The notes: a model not told the origin generated them from the letters alone. A DNA stretch of 8,125 nucleotides from Cellvibrio sp. (GCA_003524365.1 DQHS01000242.1:9916-18040); one strand, 5' to 3'; positions 1 through 6,615 are shown, numbered from the stretch's first letter. Program-made: numbers and translations.

Positions 1-561
1 AACGACTTTTAACTGGTAGGGTCCTGTGCGTGTAGACCATCTATCTGGCGCTCCTTTTGGGCGTCCGGCAAACCAACACACAGGGTTTAATCTTTGCCCA
101 TCCCAAAAGCTGTCGATGTAATTTAGCAGCTTCTGCGCGGGCCATGATGTGGTATCTATATAATTGGAAATATCAGCAACACCGCGCGCCAACATCGCAA
201 TATCAAAAATGAATAGCCCTTGATTGCGCCAATCTACCTGTGACTGCAATAAAGGATCCAGATATAAACGTGTCGCAGGTGGAGATGACTCACTCCATAG
301 TTGTTGTTGATAACCAAGAACTTTTTGTGCCTTTTCAACTAAATTCTTATCGACTCCATCAAGTGAAAAACGATAAGCAAGGTAAGAAAGGTAGTAACCC
401 GAAATTTCTGGATAGGTGTACAAGGCTCTGCCGGATTCATCGATACTTCCTGCGATAGCACCATCGGAAAACACGGCGGGATTCGCAAGCCAGGTATCAA
501 GCGCAACAATCTGCAGGTTTAACTGTTCTAGTTTTTCAGGGACAACTTCATTCAACTGCAT
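1..561 (-). CDS. Hypothetical soluble protein, probable alpha/alpha-toroid fold (3' part beyond window)
   Basis: An open frame of 187 codons without a stop runs from ATG at 561 to the left edge, so only the N-terminal part is visible. The start lies 12 nt after the stop of the CbiM-like gene and has an AGGA ribosome-binding site 6 nt upstream, so the two genes are very likely co-transcribed and translationally linked. No signal peptide or membrane segment is seen. The protein is rich in aromatic residues and helix-forming stretches, with motifs YPEISGYYL (residues 50-58), DWRNQG (110-115) and RWSTRTGPYQLK (174-185). Repeated helical pairs with conserved aromatic and acidic patches recall (alpha/alpha)n-barrel carbohydrate-active or epimerase-like proteins, but this is an inference from texture; I do not recognise the family and assign no activity. 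Confidence is high that it is a gene, low for the fold. Confidence 0.8.
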   Translation of the reverse strand, partial: MQLNEVVPEKLEQLNLQIVALDTWLANPAVFSDGAIAGSIDESGRALYTYPEISGYYLSYLAYRFSLDGVDKNLVEKAQKVLGYQQQLWSESSPPATRLYLDPLLQSQVDWRNQGLFIFDIAMLARGVADISNYIDTTSWPAQKLLNYIDSFWDGQRLNPVCWFAGRPKGAPDRWSTRTGPYQLKVV

Positions 562-573
562 ATTCCATCCTGA

Positions 574-1284
574 TTATTCTTTTCCTATGTACCAATCATC
601 ACGGTAAGTTTTCACCATATCGGGATACAACACCGTCATCATGGTTGCGATAATGCCGTTTACAAAACCCTCGGGAAACGTCATCAACAAAAATACGATG
701 AAGTGCTCCCAAGTTGTATCGAATTGAATTTCACTGCCCGTAACACCAAACAGTAATAATGCAGCGAGTCCCAGCCAGATACAACTCAGCATCGCACCAA
801 AAAATCCAACACCCCAAAAATAGGTAAACGGATTTTTAAATTTCCAGCGATCCACTAACCAGAGTACGCACCAAGCCCAACCTACCGGTACTGCCACACT
901 CAAACAAAAATCGACAGGCAAAGTACTTAAATCAAACTGCGCGACTGCGACATCCCAATCCAGCGTAAGCGCACGCAGTGGCACCTGGTAAATTTCCAGC
1001 ACGACTAATGCCGCAACACCAATCAAAGTCGCGAGGCTCCAACCGAATACCATCGCAGTTACGGTCATTAACAAAGGATGAATTGCCAAGGTATCGCGTA
1101 TTGATACTTGTAGCAGCCATAAGAGCGCAAGGGCCAGTATGGTGGCAAATAACGCGTGTTGGCGAGATTGATTAGCAAGCACTTGGGGCCAAGGCGCGTG
1201 ACGGACTGCCAATACTAAAATCGGGAGGGTGATGGAGATAGTTAGCCAGAAAAGAACTGACGATGGAGGAAGCAATAGATTCAT
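574..1284 (-). CDS. CbiM-like energy-coupling factor (ECF) transporter permease, orphan
   Basis: A 236-residue, strongly hydrophobic protein with about six membrane segments (roughly residues 9-27, 43-61, 70-98, 125-144, 154-180 and 193-218). The RQHALF (41-46), HPLLMTVTAMVFGW (69-82) and FPEGFVNG (203-210) stretches resemble a divergent CbiM/PF01891 group found in pseudomonads and relatives. CbiM proteins are the substrate-specific membrane subunits of cobalt and nickel importers. Classical CbiM starts with a metal-binding MHIxDG N-terminus; here the protein starts MNLLLPP, so metal transport cannot be assumed. No CbiQ or CbiO partner is in the window. The ATG at 1284 is chosen because MNLLLPP matches what I recall of this subgroup; it has no clear Shine-Dalgarno and sits 14 nt beyond a perfect inverted repeat. 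It is followed after 12 nt by the left-edge gene. Confidence 0.75.
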   Translation of the reverse strand: MNLLLPPSSVLFWLTISITLPILVLAVRHAPWPQVLANQSRQHALFATILALALLWLLQVSIRDTLAIHPLLMTVTAMVFGWSLATLIGVAALVVLEIYQVPLRALTLDWDVAVAQFDLSTLPVDFCLSVAVPVGWAWCVLWLVDRWKFKNPFTYFWGVGFFGAMLSCIWLGLAALLLFGVTGSEIQFDTTWEHFIVFLLMTFPEGFVNGIIATMMTVLYPDMVKTYRDDWYIGKE

Positions 1285-1298
1285 ATAAACAATGTATC

Positions 1299-1333
1299 GG
1301 GTTTTACAGACTTATGGATAGCCTGTAAAACCC
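1299..1333. repeat. Perfect 11-bp inverted repeat between the YfaP-like and CbiM-like genes
   Basis: GGGTTTTACAG (1299-1309) and CTGTAAAACCC (1323-1333) are exact reverse complements around a 13-nt loop. In minus-strand RNA it would be a stable hairpin ending 14 nt before the ATG of the CbiM-like gene and starting 27 nt after the stop of the YfaP-like gene. No uridine run follows directly on either strand; on the plus strand a T6 tract begins only 8 nt after the arm. It is therefore not a canonical intrinsic terminator. It could be a processing or stabilising hairpin between cistrons, an attenuator, or a pair of protein-binding half sites. Confidence 0.75.
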
Positions 1334-1360
1334 CCCATGCTTTTTTAGCAATTATCGAAA

Positions 1361-2548
1361 CTAGTGCGCGCCTTTTTCCATCATGCGCTGAATAGCCGTA
1401 TCATAAACAGGATTATTTTTTTGCTGCTTGGCATAGTTATATTCACGCAATGCATCATTCCATTGCCCGGCAGCCTCGTAAATTCTACCGTTATTGTAAT
1501 GTGAGCTCGCGCGCACAGTCGCAGCCGTATTGCCACTTGCCAACGCAATAGCCTTACGATTCGCCCAGAGAGCTTCAGCAACACGCCCTGCTTTTTGGAA
1601 CGTTAAACCAAGGTTGCTGTAGGCCTGGCCGTAATTACCGTTAAGCTCAATTGCCGCTTGAAAAAAGCTGATTGCTTCATCGTATTTTTTGGCTTGATAA
1701 GCTAATTCACCTTTCGTGTTTAATGCTTTGGCACTGGTTTGACTGGTTGCATCAGAGGTTAGGTGTTGTACGCTACTGGTGTTAATGATTCCCTGAAATT
1801 CCGCCGTCTGTAACCGCTCATGTGAATTGACGATTTTGATGGTGTTGAAATCCTGAAGCTCACCACCTTCGGTAATAGCGAAGACTGTCCATAAATTACC
1901 GACTTGATTGGTAGGTACGTAGTAAGTGCGAATCAATGTTTGGCCAACATACACAAATACTTTTGCGCTGCTTTTTGACAGAAAAAGGCCAGGATTTTCT
2001 CTGTTGGTGTAATCATGCACAGCATAAACATAGCGCTCACCATCGTGCTTGCGCTCAAGGGTAATCGTTTCAGGACCATAGCTGGTTGTGTCATCCACAT
2101 CCAACTGTGCATCGGCGCCCTTCATGCTTGAAAAATAAATATGGTTGTCAGGATAAACAATATGCGAGTCCAAATCTTTCGGTGTTGCACCCCAATTGAG
2201 GACAATACGCATGCCATCAAGATTTGTCATCACCGGGCTAATAGCATAGGTCATTCCGGCACAAGGGCATTTAACTACCAGATTGGAGTAACCTGATGTT
2301 TTTACAATTAAGAGCGCATCCGCTGAATCAGCAAAAGGCGCATTCAAGCTGGCTTGGCCTTGAGCATCAGTGGTTGCCGTTATCGATTGCTCACCATTTT
2401 TTTGCAGCGTTAAGGTTGCATTGACAATCTTTTTATCTTTTACAGTCGCGCTTAAAATTTGTACATCAACATTAGCTGCGAATACAGAGCAAGCTGCACT
2501 CATCGACATCACCAAGGCGAAAAATCGCAGGGCATTCTCTTTTTTCAT
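1361..2548 (-). CDS. Secreted YfaP/DUF2135-like protein with C-terminal TPR repeats
   Basis: A 395-residue exported protein. The N-terminus has a basic start, a hydrophobic core and a likely signal peptidase I site after SVFA (residue 24); Cys20 lies in a poor lipobox (SAAC), so a lipoprotein is less likely. Residues about 27-108 form a beta-rich module like carboxypeptidase-regulatory domains (polar strands, DAQGQASL turn) and contain a CPC pair (94-96). Residues about 113-240 resemble YfaP/DUF2135, with LNWGATPKDLDSHIVYP carrying the DLDxH signature (125-129) and VDD at 151-153. Three TPR units follow at about 274-307, 308-341 and 345-378 (AYxxKKYDEAISFF, AYSNLGLTFQKAG, YNNGRIYEAAGQW), suggesting a protein-binding platform in the periplasm or at the cell surface. 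The start is supported by AAGGA 7 nt upstream. Its partners are unknown. Confidence 0.8.
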   Translation of the reverse strand: MKKENALRFFALVMSMSAACSVFAANVDVQILSATVKDKKIVNATLTLQKNGEQSITATTDAQGQASLNAPFADSADALLIVKTSGYSNLVVKCPCAGMTYAISPVMTNLDGMRIVLNWGATPKDLDSHIVYPDNHIYFSSMKGADAQLDVDDTTSYGPETITLERKHDGERYVYAVHDYTNRENPGLFLSKSSAKVFVYVGQTLIRTYYVPTNQVGNLWTVFAITEGGELQDFNTIKIVNSHERLQTAEFQGIINTSSVQHLTSDATSQTSAKALNTKGELAYQAKKYDEAISFFQAAIELNGNYGQAYSNLGLTFQKAGRVAEALWANRKAIALASGNTAATVRASSHYNNGRIYEAAGQWNDALREYNYAKQQKNNPVYDTAIQRMMEKGAH

Positions 2549-2651
2549 TGTTATATCCTTAATTGCAGTTAGTAAATTTGAGACTACGGATCAATTATGC
2601 ATCAACCACTGGTTTTTTACAGCTAACAAGGCAGGTTTCTAGCGTCTACCA

Positions 2652-3071
2652 TTAAACATTAGTCTCATTAAACCCCTGCCCTTGCAACACCCCGCGAATT
2701 TTTTCCGCCGTTTGTTTTAACACCTCGCCATCCGCATTTTTCGCAAATGCAAAACTCAGATCATCCATAGAGTCCATGGGTACCAAATGGATATGGGTAT
2801 GGGGCACTTCAAGACCGGCGATCATAAAACCCACACGTGTCGCAGGGTAAGCGACTTTTAATGCGTTGGCGATTTTATGACTGACTTGCATGAGGTGTGC
2901 GGCGAGATCCAAAGGTAAATCGCTCCACTGATCAATTTCTTCACGTGGAATTACTAACACATGGCCTTGGCGAATCGGCTGAATGGTTAGAATGGCGACG
3001 GCTTTTTCATCCTTCCATATAAAATTGCCGGGGATTTTTCCTTCCATAATTAACGTAAATACACTTGCCAT
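2652..3071 (-). CDS. HIT-family (histidine triad) nucleotide hydrolase/transferase
   Basis: A 139-residue cytoplasmic protein with the complete histidine-triad signature H91-T-H93-I-H95-L-V followed by PMD. The middle or last histidine of this motif is the nucleophile toward nucleotide alpha-phosphates in the family (Hint, Fhit and relatives). The N-terminal FTLIMEGKIPGNFIWKD and central QPIRQGHVLVIPREE segments are typical of HIT proteins, and the length equals a single full domain. The substrate cannot be read from the sequence; family members hydrolyse AMP-lysine-like phosphoramidates, dinucleoside polyphosphates or related adducts. The start has a strong GAGGA 7 nt upstream. The gene begins 45 nt after the stop of the winged-helix/nuclease-like gene on the same strand, so a two-gene operon is likely. 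No uridine-rich hairpin was seen after its stop. Confidence 0.93.
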   Translation of the reverse strand: MASVFTLIMEGKIPGNFIWKDEKAVAILTIQPIRQGHVLVIPREEIDQWSDLPLDLAAHLMQVSHKIANALKVAYPATRVGFMIAGLEVPHTHIHLVPMDSMDDLSFAFAKNADGEVLKQTAEKIRGVLQGQGFNETNV

Positions 3072-3116
3072 TATTATTTCCTCATCACATTGCTAAATAG
3101 GTAAACCGTTTAAAGA

Positions 3117-3959
3117 TTAATACACTGCAAGGCCGCGCCGCAGTAATTCACGCGCAAGTATTTCATCAATCTGGTGAATATTTTCATCGCGAAATTCGAC
3201 GCAAGCAACCTTGTGCTTTTTGTAGATCTGATTTTTTTCCAACTCACCGCTGATTACTGCCGCGCGATTATTTTCCAAACCGAGTTCATCTGCCCAGCAT
3301 TCAATACAGAGTTCAGCATCGGGCAGATAAAAATCGGCGATGGCTGAATCCAGATCCCACAGCAACGGATAATCGCGCGCATGGATAACACGGGTCAGGT
3401 ACAGCCAATTATCGATGCGGCGCTGCACTGTGTTATTCACACTGTGGCCGTCCATCGCTGGATGCCCTGCCAGACTTTCATCGCCAGTAATTTGCAAGAG
3501 CGAGGCGATAAGCTCGGGTTCATCCAGAATCGTTTCCGGCCAGGTTACAAAGGGGATACCGGATTCTGCTTCCTGCTGCTGCCCGCCTATCCTCTTGCCC
3601 TTGGCGGTTATCAGCCACCCGCGAATATGCTTTTTAATCAGCCCCTTCTCAGCGAGCAACAAGTTAACAAGACGCGCCGGAATATCCCATTTATGAGCAA
3701 GATTGGTCGCACTTAAGGGCGCTTCCGGTAGCAGCTTTAATAGATGGTGGTGCTGGATAGATTCCGGCCAGGCGATGTACTCACCGTATTTAGGATGATT
3801 GACGTAAACGCCGCCTTCAAACTTACCCTTCTCGGTCAACTGCCAATGATTGTCTACTTTCACAATCCAGCCGCCCGTGGTGAGCAGGATAAATAGCTCT
3901 TTGCTCTCCTTATTAATCAGGCGAGCAAGCGCGGTGGTAGAGATATGTCGTTCAGCCAT
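3117..3959 (-). CDS. Tandem winged-helix-like protein with PD-(D/E)XK nuclease-like C-terminal domain
   Basis: I start this gene at ATG 3959 (280 residues, MAERHIS) because an AGGG lies 9 nt upstream and the longer reading from 4067 adds 36 residues of unconvincing sequence. Residues about 5-68 and 82-144 look like a duplicated unit: a helix-turn-helix-like segment (ALARLINKESKELFILL; NLAHKWDIPARLVNLLL), then GWxxx-(W)xLT/IT-x-KGK, then GG, and an ending WPESI or WPETI. Such winged-helix units usually bind DNA. The C-terminal part has RRIDNWLYLTRVIHARDYP (180-198), DFYLP (209-213) and CIECW (218-222), then a Lys/Tyr-rich helix (EKNQIYKKHK, 241-250) and a final DENIHQIDEIL...LLRRG. This order fits the Vsr/DUF559-like PD-(D/E)XK fold with D209 and E220 as metal ligands; the usual ExK lysine is replaced by W222, so catalysis is uncertain. 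Homologues are sometimes named glycerol kinase, which this sequence does not support. Confidence 0.75.
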   Translation of the reverse strand: MAERHISTTALARLINKESKELFILLTTGGWIVKVDNHWQLTEKGKFEGGVYVNHPKYGEYIAWPESIQHHHLLKLLPEAPLSATNLAHKWDIPARLVNLLLAEKGLIKKHIRGWLITAKGKRIGGQQQEAESGIPFVTWPETILDEPELIASLLQITGDESLAGHPAMDGHSVNNTVQRRIDNWLYLTRVIHARDYPLLWDLDSAIADFYLPDAELCIECWADELGLENNRAAVISGELEKNQIYKKHKVACVEFRDENIHQIDEILARELLRRGLAVY

Positions 3960-4255
3960 ACAATTCAGCCCTAAAAATAGTTCCGCCAAAAAGGGAATCC
4001 TTATTAATGCTGCGAGTGTAAACCCAGCCATTCGCGGCGAACAGTCCGTGTCACCAAAGGCATGCACTTATGCAATTTCGTGCCCAACATTACGCTGGCT
4101 TAGCACTAATTGGCGACGTGATTCAAATTTAACTGGCCTTGAAAGCAACAAGCCTCTATACTCCGCGCACTTTCAGTGACCCCTCTCTTGATCGTGAATG
4201 TCTTGCCATGGGGTAAATGCTGAACAGACTGGATGTCTGAGGGCTGCCCGACCAT

Positions 4256-4284
4256 TTGTTATATTTTTAGACACTTGGTAGATA
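4256..4284 (+). promoter_or_regulatory. Weak candidate sigma-70 promoter upstream of deaD
   Basis: TTGTTA (4256-4261) and TAGATA (4279-4284) are separated by 17 nt. The first matches four and the second three of six consensus positions, so the call rests mainly on spacing and position. If used, deaD would have a leader of about 400 nt containing the hairpins at 4334-4494. An alternative -10-like TATACT followed by a GC-rich discriminator lies at 4157-4162 but lacks a good -35. Confidence 0.2.
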
Positions 4285-4333
4285 TTTACGCTGATCGATT
4301 CTGTTTATCAAATCTCTTCAGCCTGCCCCATAG

Positions 4334-4494
4334 TATGCAATCGGATATACGAATCGGAATTTGTTGATTGCATAAACGTCTGCTTTGCAGATGACGCGGG
4401 AATTCGTTGATTAAATCGCCTTTTACGACTGCACTTGTGCCCTGACTCTTTGAGTTAATTTCACACGCAGCCGAACCTTGTATGTAGTTCATAC
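4334..4494 (+). promoter_or_regulatory. Candidate structured leader RNA upstream of deaD
   Basis: Three hairpins can be drawn on the plus strand. TATGCAATC (4334-4342) pairs perfectly with GATTGCATA (4366-4374), extended inward by two G-U pairs. CGTCTGC (4377-4383) pairs with GCAGATG (4387-4393) around a TTT loop, with one G-U pair. GTATG (4480-4484) pairs with CATAC (4490-4494). The G-U pairs would be A-C mismatches on the other strand, which favours plus-strand RNA, the sense of deaD. Long structured leaders are known for enterobacterial cold-shock mRNAs. No match to a named riboswitch is recognised, and the same elements could instead be DNA-binding sites. Confidence 0.35.
4356..4412. repeat. 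14-bp near-perfect direct repeat upstream of deaD
   Basis: GGAATTTGTTGATT (4356-4369) recurs as GGAATTCGTTGATT (4399-4412), 13 of 14 identical and 43 bp apart; a preceding CG and a following AT-rich end are partly shared. A shorter direct repeat, AATCGGA, lies at 4339-4345 and 4352-4358. These may be binding sites or remnants of a small tandem duplication. Confidence 0.6.
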
Positions 4495-4691
4495 GTTTAG
4501 CGATCAATCATCGCCCCCACTTTATTGTGTTTGCCCATTCACTGTTGCCCTCCTTTTATTGGGCGATGCTTTTCGCAAACACCCATTACAAAACTAATAA
4601 GAATCAAACCGTAAAAAGAACAGATGCAGCGTCTTGCTGTTGTCTCGTGATTTTTTGCGTGCGATTTTTATGTTTAAACACAGGTTATTAC

Positions 4692-6542
4692 ATGTCTGAA
4701 CCCATTATGTTTTCCGATTTAGCCCTTTCTGAAGCCGTTATGCGCGCTGTTCAAAAAGTTGGCTACGAGCAACCATCTCCTATTCAAGCAGCTGCAATTC
4801 CTATTCTGCTTGCAGGTGGCGATATTCTCGGCATGGCCCAGACCGGCACCGGTAAAACTGCTGCATTTGCGTTGCCTTTGTTGTCACGCATCGACACCAA
4901 ACAAACAGATCCACAAATTTTGGTATTAGCACCCACGCGTGAGCTCGCGATTCAGGTTGCTGAAGCCTTTCAAAAATATGCCAGCGAAATTCCTGGCTTC
5001 CATGTGCTGCCAATTTACGGCGGCCAGGAAATGACTACCCAATTACGCTCATTAAAACGCGGTGCCCACGTTGTTGTAGGTACACCAGGCCGTGTGATGG
5101 ATCACTTGCGTCGCGGTAGTTTAAATCTCAATAACTTGAAAGCATTGGTACTCGACGAAGCTGACGAAATGTTGCGCATGGGCTTTATCGATGATGTTGA
5201 ATGGATTTTGGAGCACACTCCAAAAACCCGTCAAACCGCATTATTCTCAGCCACCATGCCGAAAGAAATTCGCCATGTGTGCAACAACTATTTGAACAAT
5301 GCTACCGAAATTAAAATCGCCAGCAGCCAATCAACCGACGCCAATATCGAACAAGTGTATTGGATGGTGAGCGGCACCAACAAGCTCGATGCACTTACTC
5401 GCATCCTGGAAGTTGAGCCTTTCGACGGCATGATTATTTTCGTGCGCACCAAAACTGCCACCGTTGAATTGGCCGAAAAATTGGAAGCGCGCGGTTATTC
5501 GGCATCACCACTCAACGGCGATATGAATCAACAATTGCGTGAGCGCACTATTGAGCGGTTGAAAACCAATAAACTTGATATCGTTATCGCCACCGACGTT
5601 GCCGCACGCGGTATCGACGTTGAGCGTGTAAGCCACGTTGTGAACTACGATATTCCTTACGATAGCGAAGCCTACGTTCACCGTATCGGCCGTACTGGCC
5701 GTGCTGGTCGCAGTGGTAAAGCCATCCTGTTTGTTGCTCCGCGTGAAAAGCGTTTGCTTTACACCATCGAAAAAGCAACCAAGAAACCCATTACCTTGAT
5801 GGAATTGCCGAGTGGGGCAACCGTTACCAAGCATCGTATCGACCAATTTACCCAACAAATTACCGATACCTTGCAAGCGCAATCTGATCTGACTTTCTTC
5901 AACGATTTGTTGGCCGAATACAGCCACAAAAACGATGTATCGCCAGAGCAAATCGCTTCTGCCCTCGCCTACTTGTTGCAACTTGAGCGCCCATTACAAG
6001 TTAAATTTACCGACGTGAAACCCGAGCGTGAGCGCAGCAGCCGTGACGAACGCGGTGGTCGCGATGAACGTAGCGGACGTGATGATCGCGGCAGTCGTGA
6101 TGGTGGCCGCGATCGCGGTTCACGTGAAGATCGTCCACGCCGCGAGCACAACGACGAGAATATGGATCGCTATCGCATTGAAGTAGGCCGTAATCACGAA
6201 GCTCGTCCTGGCGACATCGTTGGCGCTATCGCTAACGAAGCGGGTATTGAGAGTCGTTTCATTGGTCACATCAAATTGCACGATGAATACTCTACCGTCG
6301 ATTTGCCAACTGGCATCGCAAAAGATGTGTTGGCGAAATTGAAAAAAGTGCGCGTGCGCAATCGTCCACTGGAAATTTCATTGGACACCGGCCCACGTAC
6401 TGGTGGCGATGAATTTAGCCGCAAGCCTAAACGCGACTTTGGTCCGCGAGACGGTGCTCCACGTGAGGGGGGCCGTGATAAGCCTCGCTTCGGTGAGCGC
6501 GATGGCAAAAAAACCAGCTTTCGCCCAAAGAAAACAGATTAA
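4692..6542 (+). CDS. deaD: ATP-dependent DEAD-box RNA helicase DeaD (CsdA)
   Basis: A 616-residue cytoplasmic RNA helicase. All core motifs are intact: Q motif (FSDLALSEAV...QPSPIQ, residues 7-32), motif I AQTGTGKT (49-56), Ia PTRELA (81-86), Ib TPGRV (131-135), II DEAD (155-158), III SAT (186-188), IV IIFVRTK, V ATDVAARGID (300-309) and VI HRIGRTGR (330-337). After the core come a helical dimerisation-like segment (about 375-440), an Arg/Asp-rich linker (444-490), a DbpA/CsdA-type RNA-binding domain (YRIEVGR at 494 to about 565) and a basic Gly/Arg-rich tail. In E. coli DeaD acts in 50S ribosome assembly at low temperature, mRNA unwinding and RNase E-linked decay. ATG 4692 (MSEPIMFSDL) fits E. 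coli DeaD. The same frame is open back to 4527, but those 55 residues are Cys/Phe-rich and unlike the family. The Shine-Dalgarno is weak (AGG, 7 nt away), and the upstream region is long and structured. Confidence 0.97.
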   Translation: MSEPIMFSDLALSEAVMRAVQKVGYEQPSPIQAAAIPILLAGGDILGMAQTGTGKTAAFALPLLSRIDTKQTDPQILVLAPTRELAIQVAEAFQKYASEIPGFHVLPIYGGQEMTTQLRSLKRGAHVVVGTPGRVMDHLRRGSLNLNNLKALVLDEADEMLRMGFIDDVEWILEHTPKTRQTALFSATMPKEIRHVCNNYLNNATEIKIASSQSTDANIEQVYWMVSGTNKLDALTRILEVEPFDGMIIFVRTKTATVELAEKLEARGYSASPLNGDMNQQLRERTIERLKTNKLDIVIATDVAARGIDVERVSHVVNYDIPYDSEAYVHRIGRTGRAGRSGKAILFVAPREKRLLYTIEKATKKPITLMELPSGATVTKHRIDQFTQQITDTLQAQSDLTFFNDLLAEYSHKNDVSPEQIASALAYLLQLERPLQVKFTDVKPERERSSRDERGGRDERSGRDDRGSRDGGRDRGSREDRPRREHNDENMDRYRIEVGRNHEARPGDIVGAIANEAGIESRFIGHIKLHDEYSTVDLPTGIAKDVLAKLKKVRVRNRPLEISLDTGPRTGGDEFSRKPKRDFGPRDGAPREGGRDKPRFGERDGKKTSFRPKKTD

Positions 6543-6573
6543 TTTGTAGCAGTTATTAGTATTTGGTTTCTTG

Positions 6574-6606
6574 TTAAGTAGTTGGATGAATAATTCGGCT
6601 ACTTAA
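6574..6606 (+). other. 14-bp hairpin in the deaD 3' untranslated region
   Basis: TTAAGTAG (6574-6581) pairs perfectly with CTACTTAA (6599-6606). The pairing continues inward for six more positions (three of them G-U wobbles) to a five-base GAATA loop (6588-6592). The wobble pairs work only in plus-strand RNA, so this belongs to the deaD transcript. No uridine run follows, so it is more likely a 3'-end stability or processing element than a terminator. Confidence 0.55.
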
Positions 6607-6615
6607 ACTCCTTTG

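Larger units (their letters stand above)
3960..4691. other. Divergent intergenic region without a convincing gene; probable deaD promoter and leader
   Basis: About 730 bp lie between the divergently transcribed winged-helix/nuclease-like gene and deaD. Frames crossing it either extend the N-terminus of a flanking gene or give short low-quality peptides. It must hold the promoters of both flanking transcripts, but no strong sigma-70 box pair stands out on either strand. The stretch 4334-4494 contains several small hairpins and a 14-bp near-perfect direct repeat. The last 150 bp before deaD are A/T-rich (for example T-runs at 4651-4670). Confidence 0.6.

Noticed and set aside
240..607. Two short plus-strand frames near the left edge
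   Set aside because: They overlap the well-supported minus-strand left-edge gene and the end of the CbiM-like gene and have no ribosome-binding sites.
2599..2620. AACCACTGGTTTTTT as a possible terminator between the HIT and YfaP-like genes
   Set aside because: The arms leave a one-base loop that cannot form a hairpin, and the T-run is on the strand opposite to the genes.
3117..3959. Annotation as glycerol kinase, as sometimes given to similar proteins
   Set aside because: There are no FGGY-kinase motifs, the length is far too short, and the domain pattern is winged-helix plus nuclease-like.
3960..4067. 36-residue N-terminal extension of the winged-helix/nuclease-like protein
   Set aside because: The extra residues do not fit the domain, and ATG 3959 has an AGGG upstream.
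4286..4507. 73-residue minus-strand frame upstream of deaD
   Set aside because: It begins at a TTG without a well-placed ribosome-binding site, its composition is not protein-like, and it covers the repeats and hairpins better explained as non-coding.
4549..4557. CCTCCTTTT in the deaD leader, resembling the 16S anti-Shine-Dalgarno, and strong Shine-Dalgarno-like sequence on the opposite strand
   Set aside because: Only mini-frames of 6 to 13 codons follow on the minus strand, and deaD's own weak ribosome-binding site pairs poorly with it; probably chance.
4527..4691. N-terminal extension of deaD by 55 residues in the same open frame
   Set aside because: The sequence is Cys/Phe-rich, unlike any DeaD N-terminus, and family alignment places the start at MSEPIMFSDL; the stretch is better read as 5' leader.
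5505..5981. 158-residue minus-strand frame antisense to deaD
   Set aside because: It is a mirror of the deaD codon pattern, with no start signal or recognisable domain.
5969..6508. Arg/Ser/Pro-rich minus-strand frames opposite the deaD tail
   Set aside because: They are the reverse reading of the low-complexity RD-rich repeats.
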